A stretch of DNA of 7,464 nucleotides from an uncultured Eubacteriales bacterium (GTDB lineage: Bacteria; Bacillota; Clostridia; Oscillospirales; Oscillospiraceae). This document shows, one piece after another, positions 1 through 4,811 of the stretch. The notes under the pieces are model-generated. The model had not been told where the DNA came from. It searched no databases and saw only the letters and a program-made list of their open reading frames with translations. Both the position numbers and the translations under genes were made by a program. The stretch is from assembly GCA_900547405.1 (NCBI GenBank), contig URGL01000083.1, positions 1 to 7,464 on the forward strand. Reading direction: 5' to 3'. Numbering within the stretch: position 1 is the first letter of the stretch; the number at the start of each line of letters is the position of its first letter.

Positions 1-279
1 GCCGCAGTTTGGACAACTGTAGGCCTTCAGCTTCTGGGCATCCTGCCCCCAGTCGTCTCCGGCGGCATTCACGTTCCAATCTCCCTCCTGGGAGACGTTC
101 TGCTCTTCCTTTTCAAAGGCCTCGATGGCCTCCTTGGTAGAGCCGCGCTGCATGGCCTCGATCTCTTCCAGGGTATAGCTGCTGCCGCAGTAGTCGCATT
201 CCAGCTTCCCGGAGCTCCCTACAAAGTGGAGCGGACCCGTACAGGCCGGGCACTTGTATTGGACGGTTTCATTGGGCAT
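1..279 (-). CDS. TFIIB-type zinc-ribbon protein, N-terminal part (runs off left edge)
   Basis: I translated this on the minus strand from an ATG at 279–277. It gives 93 uninterrupted codons to the window edge, so the C-terminus is missing. Residues 10–13 read CPAC and residues 28–31 read CDYC, making a CxxC–x14–CxxC zinc ribbon. A second ribbon begins at the edge (YSCPNCG, residues 87–93). Between them lies an acidic, helical-looking, Lys/Glu-rich stretch (about 38–65). Purine-rich GGGGAGAGGG lies just before the ATG and supports the start. The gene follows the SPFH gene by 33 nt in the same direction, so the two are probably cotranscribed. Families with this N-terminus are commonly annotated as TFIIB-type zinc-ribbon proteins and resemble Bacillus YdjG, which is encoded beside an SPFH protein. 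The biochemical role is not established from sequence. Metal binding is a confident inference; a DNA or RNA polymerase role is not implied. Confidence 0.8.
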   Translation of the reverse strand, partial: MPNETVQYKCPACTGPLHFVGSSGKLECDYCGSSYTLEEIEAMQRGSTKEAIEAFEKEEQNVSQEGDWNVNAAGDDWGQDAQKLKAYSCPNCG

Positions 280-312
280 TGCCCTCTCCCCTTTCTTGCC
301 GTGAGAAACGGT

Positions 313-1635
313 TTATTTGACAATATCCGCCTCGGAGAACCGATTGCCGCACTCCGGGCAGAATTTCGGCGGATGCTTCGGATCCTCAGGATCCCAGCCG
401 CACTTGCTGCACTTGTAGCTCGGCTCCGCGGAAGGCCGCTTGGCTCCGCACTCGGTGCAGAATTTGCCGGTATTCACCGCACCGCAGGCACATTTCCAGC
501 CGGTGTCCGGCTTCTTGGCGCCGCACTCCGGGCAGAACTTTCCCGTGGCCTTGGTGCCGCACTCCGGGCAGGTCCATCCATCCTCTGCTTCCTTTTGGGT
601 ATTGGCAGGGGTCTGGTACACAGGCTGCTGAGAACCCATCTGGAACAGGTTCTGGGTGTTGACACCGCCGGCAGAGCCTGCCATATTCATGCCCGCAAAG
701 GCCATCATGGGGCCGGTAGCGGTATTCTTGGCCGCGGCCTCCATGGCGTTGGCTGTGGCATCCACCATCCGGCCTGCCGCCGCGTTGCCGCCGCCCAGGA
801 AGGCGGACTGCTGCATGGCCTTCAGCCGCTTCTCATCCTCTTCCGTAGCGTTGACGGAGGACACACCGAAGGACACCACCTCGATGCCCCGCTTCTGCCG
901 CCACTGGCTGCTGAGGACCTCGTTGAGGGCCGTGGCAATATCCACGGTATGCAGAGGCAGCTCCGTATAGCCAATGCCCATGGCGGACATCTTGCCAAAA
1001 GCGGGCTGAAGAGAGGTCATGAGCTCGGACTTCAGCATGGAGTCCAGCCGGTCCCGCCGGAATTCATCGGTAATGTTTCCGCAGACATTCTTATAGAAGA
1101 GGATGGGGTCACAGATCCGGTAGGAATACTCGCCGAAGCACCGGACGGACACCGTGGTGCGGAAACCGATATCCTGATCCACTACCCGGAAGGGCACCGG
1201 AGTGGGGGTGCCGTATTTATTGCCGTAGAGCTCCTTGGTGTTGATGTAATAGACCCGCTGGTCCTTGCCCGTGTCCCCACCGAAGGTGAACCGGCGGCCA
1301 AAGGAGGCGAAGCTGGCCTTGACACTCTCTCCCAGGGCCCCGGAGAAGATGCTGGGCTCGGTGGAGGCATCGTAGACGAATTCGCCAGGCTCGGCGCAGA
1401 CCTCCGCGATCTTCCCCTGATCCACGATCAGCATACACTGACCGTCTGCCACGGCGATCACGGAGCCGTTGGAGATGATGTTATCGCTGCCCTTGTTGGA
1501 AGACCGGGAGGACACCCGCTTGCGCCCCTTTACCGCCAGAACCGTTTCCGGCAGAGCGTCACAGTAAAAATACTCCTTCCACTGGTCAGCCAGAACACCG
1601 CCCGCGGAAGAAAGCGCCGCTTTGATAAGACCCAT
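313..1635 (-). CDS. SPFH-domain protein with three C-terminal zinc ribbons (YdjI-like, 'virion core protein' family)
   Basis: This 440-residue protein starts MGLIKAALSS and has DQWKEYF at about 17–23, an opening typical of the bacterial SPFH proteins often annotated 'virion core protein'. Residues about 25–275 form the SPFH/band-7-like region. Residues about 285–345 are an Ala/Gly/Met/Asn-rich linker. The tail carries three ribbons: Cys356/359 with 368/371, Cys382/384 with 393/396 (the first pair is CxC rather than CxxC), and Cys409/412 with 426/429. I see no transmembrane helix, so membrane association would be peripheral. In Bacillus the related YdjI acts with YdjG, YdjH and PspA in membrane-stress protection, and the adjacent zinc-ribbon gene fits that setting; function here is inferred. 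An in-frame ATG two codons upstream (1641) is possible, but AGGAG lies only 3 nt from it and 9 nt from the chosen ATG. The gene is preceded by a good sigma-A promoter at 1694–1722. Confidence 0.88.
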   Translation of the reverse strand: MGLIKAALSSAGGVLADQWKEYFYCDALPETVLAVKGRKRVSSRSSNKGSDNIISNGSVIAVADGQCMLIVDQGKIAEVCAEPGEFVYDASTEPSIFSGALGESVKASFASFGRRFTFGGDTGKDQRVYYINTKELYGNKYGTPTPVPFRVVDQDIGFRTTVSVRCFGEYSYRICDPILFYKNVCGNITDEFRRDRLDSMLKSELMTSLQPAFGKMSAMGIGYTELPLHTVDIATALNEVLSSQWRQKRGIEVVSFGVSSVNATEEDEKRLKAMQQSAFLGGGNAAAGRMVDATANAMEAAAKNTATGPMMAFAGMNMAGSAGGVNTQNLFQMGSQQPVYQTPANTQKEAEDGWTCPECGTKATGKFCPECGAKKPDTGWKCACGAVNTGKFCTECGAKRPSAEPSYKCSKCGWDPEDPKHPPKFCPECGNRFSEADIVK

Positions 1636-1644
1636 AACCATTCG

Positions 1645-1649
1645 CTCCT
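1645..1649 (-). promoter_or_regulatory. Ribosome binding site of the SPFH gene
   Basis: AGGAG on the minus strand. It is 9 nt upstream of the ATG at 1635 and only 3 nt from the in-frame ATG at 1641, which favours the downstream start. Confidence 0.65.
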
Positions 1650-1693
1650 TTAATTTTCAGATGATATAGAAAACAACTGTTTCCTTCTGTTTC

Positions 1694-1722
1694 ATAATAC
1701 CAAATTTCTTTACAAAAATCAA
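1694..1722 (-). promoter_or_regulatory. Sigma-A promoter of the SPFH/zinc-ribbon operon
   Basis: On the minus strand, TTGATT (1722–1717) is followed by a 17-nt spacer and TATTAT (1699–1694). A TG one base upstream of the -10 gives the extended form TGGTATTAT. Transcription would start near 1687, leaving an AT-rich leader of about 50 nt before the SPFH start. The -35 matches consensus at 4 of 6 positions and the -10 at 5 of 6. The surrounding AT-rich stretch contrasts with the GC-rich genes. Confidence 0.72.
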
Positions 1723-1747
1723 TCCTTTTCTGACGGGACGCGGAAGG

Positions 1748-1776
1748 TTGACTTTTTCTGGGTCCCGCTGTAATAT
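1748..1776 (+). promoter_or_regulatory. Possible second plus-strand promoter
   Basis: TTGACT (1748–1753), a 17-nt spacer and TAATAT (1771–1776). The -35 matches 5 of 6 and the -10 4 of 6. A transcript from here would begin near 1783, about 120 nt before the Wzy-like gene. It is weaker than the promoter at 1846–1874 and may be fortuitous. Confidence 0.3.
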
Positions 1777-1845
1777 GGCTGTAGAAACAACCACGCTCCC
1801 ATACCATTGGAACGGCAGAATCCTGGAGCTGACAGGCGGTCATTC

Positions 1846-1874
1846 TTGACTTCCCCTGCCCCAGGGCTTATAAT
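1846..1874 (+). promoter_or_regulatory. Near-consensus sigma-A promoter of the Wzy-like gene
   Basis: TTGACT (1846–1851), a 17-nt spacer and a perfect TATAAT (1869–1874). Transcription would start near 1881, giving a leader of about 25 nt that contains the GGAGG ribosome site. The -10 overlaps an in-frame ATG at 1873, which therefore cannot be the translation start of this transcript. Confidence 0.82.
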
Positions 1875-1895
1875 GAGTGCAAACAAGCCTTTTTC

Positions 1896-1900
1896 GGAGG
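1896..1900 (+). promoter_or_regulatory. Ribosome binding site of the Wzy-like gene
   Basis: GGAGG ends 5 nt before the ATG at 1906. With the promoter position, it fixes the start at 1906 and excludes the in-frame TTG at 1807 and ATG at 1873. Confidence 0.8.
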
Positions 1901-1905
1901 TCTCT

Positions 1906-3021
1906 ATGGATACTTCTTCCCTTCGCCACAAAATGCAGGGGGAAACCCTTTGGTTCTGCGCCCTGGTGCTGCTGCTGATCCCCGTATACCTGGGGCAATT
2001 CCGCCTGGGGCGGATCTCTACCTATTGCGTATATGCCGCGTCCTTGCTTGCTTACCTGGCGCTTGCCTTCAAACTGTATATGCTGGATGGGCGAAGCCGG
2101 AAGGAACTGGCCCTGATCACCCTGGCCCTGGGACTTTTGGCCATTGGCGTTGCCGTCTCCGGTACCCGAAGCCTTTTCAGCACCGCCTTGCTGGCCTTTA
2201 GCGCAAAAGACGTACCCTTTTCCAAAATTGCCCGGGTCTGCTTCTGTTTCTTTGCCGGTGCCATTCTCCTGAACGCCATTCTGGTGCTTCTGGGCATTCT
2301 GGAGGACACGGTGATCATCCGGGGAGAACTCATCGGCTACGGGAACCGGCGGCACACCCTGGGCTTCGGCTACCCCAATACGCTGGCTCTGTGGAGTATG
2401 GTGACGGTTTTTGCCGCCCTGCTGATTCCGAAAAAGGGATGGAAGGCAAAAATACTCTGCGCCCTGTTTGCCCTGAGCACCTTTCTGCTGACCGACTCCA
2501 AAGCGGCTTTCCTCAGCTCCGCCCTGGCCGTTGCCCTGTGCTCCCTGGCACCGGTGCTGGAAAAGCGGCCGAAGATCAGCCAGGCGGCTCCCTACATCGC
2601 CGCGGGGCTGGTGGCTCTGGTTGCGCTCCTATTCATCCTTCTGTCCCTTCTCTACCGGGAAGAGAGTCCCCTTTTTGAATTGCTGAACACGCTTTTCTCC
2701 CAGCGGCTGGGCTATGCCGGTCAGGGATTCCGGCTTTTCGGCGTCTCGGCCTTCGGGGCCCATGTGGACTTCGGCTGGGACCCGGTGGACAGCCTGTACG
2801 CTTACGGTCCCATCTGCCTGGGGGTGCTCCCCTGCCTCATTTATCTGTGCCTGGCCGTGTACGGGGCCTACCGCGGCGCAAAGGCGGGGCGGTGGGAGAT
2901 CGCGGCAATCGCCCTTGCGGGGATGCTCTATTCCACAATGGAATACTCCCTCATCAATCCCATTTTCCCGCCCCTGTTCGCCGTCTGCGCGGATCTTGAA
3001 AACCGTTCCCAAAATATCTAA
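1906..3021 (+). CDS. Polytopic membrane protein, Wzy / O-antigen ligase-like superfamily
   Basis: A 371-residue, very hydrophobic protein with about 10–11 predicted membrane segments by eye (near residues 14–30, 38–60, 67–84, 109–131, 157–174, 181–196, 199–216, 229–249, 301–320, 330–346 and 350–362). Three features recall Wzy polymerases and WaaL-type ligases: NRRHTLGFGYPNTLAL (147–162), with the Arg/His then Gly-x-x-x-Pro-Asn pattern; TDSKAAFLSS (196–205) after a helix; and DPVDSLYAY (292–300) before a late helix, where these families carry a key extracytoplasmic loop. Such enzymes polymerise or transfer undecaprenyl-linked glycans at the outer face of the membrane. At 371 residues it is somewhat short for that superfamily. 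No glycosyltransferase, flippase or other glycan gene is visible nearby, so substrate and pathway are unknown. It appears monocistronic, with its own promoter at 1846–1874 and a probable terminator after it. The family call comes from motif resemblance; a non-enzymatic membrane protein of similar fold cannot be excluded. Confidence 0.7.
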   Translation: MDTSSLRHKMQGETLWFCALVLLLIPVYLGQFRLGRISTYCVYAASLLAYLALAFKLYMLDGRSRKELALITLALGLLAIGVAVSGTRSLFSTALLAFSAKDVPFSKIARVCFCFFAGAILLNAILVLLGILEDTVIIRGELIGYGNRRHTLGFGYPNTLALWSMVTVFAALLIPKKGWKAKILCALFALSTFLLTDSKAAFLSSALAVALCSLAPVLEKRPKISQAAPYIAAGLVALVALLFILLSLLYREESPLFELLNTLFSQRLGYAGQGFRLFGVSAFGAHVDFGWDPVDSLYAYGPICLGVLPCLIYLCLAVYGAYRGAKAGRWEIAAIALAGMLYSTMEYSLINPIFPPLFAVCADLENRSQNI

Positions 3022-3042
3022 TCATATCCGTCGGTTTGCCAC

Positions 3043-3070
3043 AAGTCCCCTGGGCTTTTTCCGTTTTTTT
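3043..3070 (+). terminator. Probable rho-independent terminator after the Wzy-like gene
   Basis: AAGTCC and GGGCTT pair around a 3-nt loop (3043–3057; 6 bp including one U-G wobble). Further T follows, then CCG and seven T (3064–3070). The stem is short but the U-tract is strong. It lies 21 nt after the stop and upstream of the prs promoter. Confidence 0.55.
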
Positions 3071-3095
3071 CAGTAGATTTTTGTCGATTTTTCTA

Positions 3096-3125
3096 TTGCA
3101 TTGCCCCAAGTCCCAATGGTATAAT
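3096..3125 (+). promoter_or_regulatory. Extended -10 sigma-A promoter of prs
   Basis: A perfect TATAAT (3120–3125) is preceded by TG one base upstream (3117–3118), giving TGGTATAAT. The best -35 is a poor TTGCAT (3096–3101) at 18 nt, which is consistent with reliance on the extended -10. Transcription would start near 3132, leaving a leader of about 54 nt. That leader contains a small hairpin, TCCGG/CCGGA, at 3140–3153. Confidence 0.75.
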
Positions 3126-3171
3126 GGTAGTGTACGTTGTCCGGGCCACCGGATGAAATAGATTTTGAAGC

Positions 3172-3176
3172 GAGGT
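3172..3176 (+). promoter_or_regulatory. Ribosome binding site of prs
   Basis: GAGGT, 9 nt before the ATG at 3186. It supports that start over an in-frame TTG at 3165, which lies upstream of the site. Confidence 0.7.
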
Positions 3177-3185
3177 AAATCATTG

Positions 3186-4151
3186 ATGATTACGTACGGA
3201 GAGAATATCAAGATTTTCTGCGGCAATTCCAATCGCGCCTTCGCCGAGGGCATTTGCAAAAACCTGGGCGTAGAACTTGGAAAGGCCGAGGTGAAGACCT
3301 TCGCCGACGGTGAAGCTTCCGTCAGCCTTTTGGAAACCGTCCGCGGTGCCGATGTTTTCCTGGTTCAGTCCACCTGTAAGCCCGTGAACGACAATCTGAT
3401 GGAGCTGCTGGTCATGTGCGACGCCTGCCGCCGGGCTTCCGCCGGCAGAATCACCGCCGTGATTCCCTACTTCGGCTACGCCCGTCAGGATCGGAAGGCC
3501 AAGAGCCGCGATCCCATCTCCGCCAAGCTGGTGGCCAACATGATCACCGCCGCCGGTGCCGACCGGGTGCTGACCATGGACCTCCACGCCGCCCAGATCC
3601 AGGGCTTCTTCGATATTCCTCTGGACCACCTGCTGGGCAATCCCACCTTTGTCAATTATTTCCTCGATAAGTTCCCCGAAAACCAGTACAACCATGAGGA
3701 GTTTGTAGTCGTCTCCCCGGACGTTGGTTCCGTGGGCCGTGCCCGGGCCTTTGCCGCCAAGGTCCATATGGGCCTTGCCATTGTGGACAAGCGCCGCCCC
3801 AAGGCCAATGTCTGCGAGGTCATGAACATCATCGGCGACGTGAAGGGCAAGACCTGCCTGCTGTTCGATGACATGGTGGATACTGCCGGTTCTCTGTGCA
3901 ACGCCGCCCACGCTCTGGTGGAAATCGGCGGTGCCAGAGAGGTCTATGCCTGCGCCACCCACGGCGTACTGTCCGGTCCCGCCTACGAGCGGATCGAGCA
4001 GAGCCCCATTAAGGAAATGGTCTTCCTGAACACCATTCCCGAGATGAACAACACCCCCAGCCACAAGATCAAGTTCCTGGATGTTTCCCACGTGTTTGCC
4101 CGGGCCATCGAGCATGTCCACGGCGGCACCTCCATTGCGGATCTGTTCTAA
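3186..4151 (+). CDS. prs: Ribose-phosphate pyrophosphokinase (PRPP synthase)
   Basis: A cytoplasmic enzyme that transfers the pyrophosphoryl group of ATP to ribose 5-phosphate, producing PRPP for purine, pyrimidine, NAD, histidine and tryptophan synthesis. The 321 residues are close to the usual length of about 315. Visible hallmarks are FADGE (39–43); the ATP-binding stretch PYFGYARQDRK (94–104); the PRPP-synthase signature DLHAAQIQGFFDIP (132–145) with the Mg-site His134; SPDVGSVGRAR (177–187); the catalytic flexible-loop start DKRRPK (201–206); the ribose-phosphate loop FDDMVDTAGS (227–236); and THGVLSGPA (258–266). All key residues I can recognise are present, so it should be active and of the ordinary phosphate-dependent class. 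ATG 3186 is preferred from the GAGGT site. A TTG at 3183 would add one residue. pth follows after 3 nt, so the two are surely cotranscribed. In Bacillus ctc lies between prs and pth; it is absent here. Confidence 0.97.
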   Translation: MITYGENIKIFCGNSNRAFAEGICKNLGVELGKAEVKTFADGEASVSLLETVRGADVFLVQSTCKPVNDNLMELLVMCDACRRASAGRITAVIPYFGYARQDRKAKSRDPISAKLVANMITAAGADRVLTMDLHAAQIQGFFDIPLDHLLGNPTFVNYFLDKFPENQYNHEEFVVVSPDVGSVGRARAFAAKVHMGLAIVDKRRPKANVCEVMNIIGDVKGKTCLLFDDMVDTAGSLCNAAHALVEIGGAREVYACATHGVLSGPAYERIEQSPIKEMVFLNTIPEMNNTPSHKIKFLDVSHVFARAIEHVHGGTSIADLF

Positions 4152-4154
4152 GCC

Positions 4155-4739
4155 ATGCAGGATAACAGCTGGCTGATCGTGGGCCTGGGCAATCCCGGCC
4201 CCGAATACGCCAAATCCAGGCACAATATCGGCTTTCGCTGCATCGACGTCCTGGCGGACAAGCTGGGGGTCAAGATCGACCGGGCCAAATTTGAGGGGCT
4301 CTACGGGCAAACGGAGTACCAGGGGCACAAGCTGTACCTTTTGAAGCCCCTGACCTATATGAATCTCTCCGGCCGGTCCGTGCTGCAGCTGAGCAGCTTC
4401 TTCAAAATTCCGCCTGAACGGATCATTGTCATTTTTGACGATATCTCCTTAGACCCCGGGCGGCTGCGGGTCCGGGGCAACGGCTCTGCCGGAGGCCACA
4501 ACGGTATCAAATCCATCATTGCCGAGCTGGGAAGTCAGGAGTTCCCCCGGGTCAAAATCGGCGTAGGCGCCAAGCCCCACCCGGATTTCGACCTGGCAGC
4601 CTGGGTGCTCTCAACGTTTTCCGCCAGCGAGGAAAAGGCCCTGGCCGTCTCGCTGGAAAACGGAGCCAAGGCGGCGTTGACCCTGATGACCCAGGGTGTC
4701 AGCGAAGCGGCCAACAAATTTAACGGAAGCCATCCCTGA
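4155..4739 (+). CDS. pth: Peptidyl-tRNA hydrolase
   Basis: This enzyme cleaves the ester bond of peptidyl-tRNAs that drop off ribosomes, freeing tRNA for reuse; it is normally essential in bacteria. The 194 residues match the usual length. Active-site and substrate residues are all present: Asn13 in VGLGNPGPEY, catalytic His23 in SRHNIGF, Asn70 in TYMNLSG, Asp96 in IFDDISL and Asn116 in AGGHNGIKS. RVKIGVG (132–138) is the usual RxxIGxG strand. There is no clear ribosome site before the ATG; the prs stop lies 3 nt upstream, so translational coupling to prs is likely. The gap to mfd is 72 nt and holds a hairpin. Order prs–pth–mfd is a common Firmicutes arrangement. Confidence 0.97.
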   Translation: MQDNSWLIVGLGNPGPEYAKSRHNIGFRCIDVLADKLGVKIDRAKFEGLYGQTEYQGHKLYLLKPLTYMNLSGRSVLQLSSFFKIPPERIIVIFDDISLDPGRLRVRGNGSAGGHNGIKSIIAELGSQEFPRVKIGVGAKPHPDFDLAAWVLSTFSASEEKALAVSLENGAKAALTLMTQGVSEAANKFNGSHP

Positions 4740-4760
4740 TCGCTTCTGAGTAGCACGAAA

Positions 4761-4785
4761 CGGAAAGAGATTTCTTCTCTTTCCG
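4761..4785 (+). other. Perfect 10-bp hairpin between pth and mfd
   Basis: CGGAAAGAGA (4761–4770), loop TTTCT, and its exact reverse complement TCTCTTTCCG (4776–4785). With single-base bulges the stem can extend through AAA/TTT and CAC/GTG to 4754–4792. It is followed by CTTTGTGG rather than a long T run, so it is at best a leaky terminator. It could also be an RNA-processing or stability element setting the pth to mfd expression ratio. I see no separate mfd promoter after it. Confidence 0.6.
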
Positions 4786-4799
4786 CTTTGTGGCGTGTT

Positions 4800-4804
4800 G
4801 AGGT
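4800..4804 (+). promoter_or_regulatory. Ribosome binding site of mfd
   Basis: GAGGT, 7 nt before the ATG at 4812. It excludes the in-frame TTG at 4788, which lies upstream of it and within the outer part of the hairpin. Confidence 0.75.
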
Positions 4805-4811
4805 AATTCTT

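Noticed and set aside
226..1653. Long plus-strand open frame of 475 codons opposite the SPFH gene
   Set aside because: It is antisense to a well-supported gene, has low-complexity Gly/Ala/Leu/His-rich content and no recognisable domain. It is an expected shadow of GC-rich coding DNA.
1807..1905. N-terminal extension of the Wzy-like protein from TTG 1807 or ATG 1873
   Set aside because: These codons lie in or upstream of the promoter (-10 at 1869–1874), and GGAGG sits 5 nt before ATG 1906.
3180..4328. Minus-strand open frame of 382 codons opposite prs and the start of pth
   Set aside because: It spans two certain genes on the other strand, is Gly/His/Val-rich, and has no family motif.
4761..4785. 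Full rho-independent terminator between pth and mfd
   Set aside because: The stem is good, but the downstream bases CTTTGTGGCG lack a U-tract, and there is no room for a separate mfd promoter behind it.
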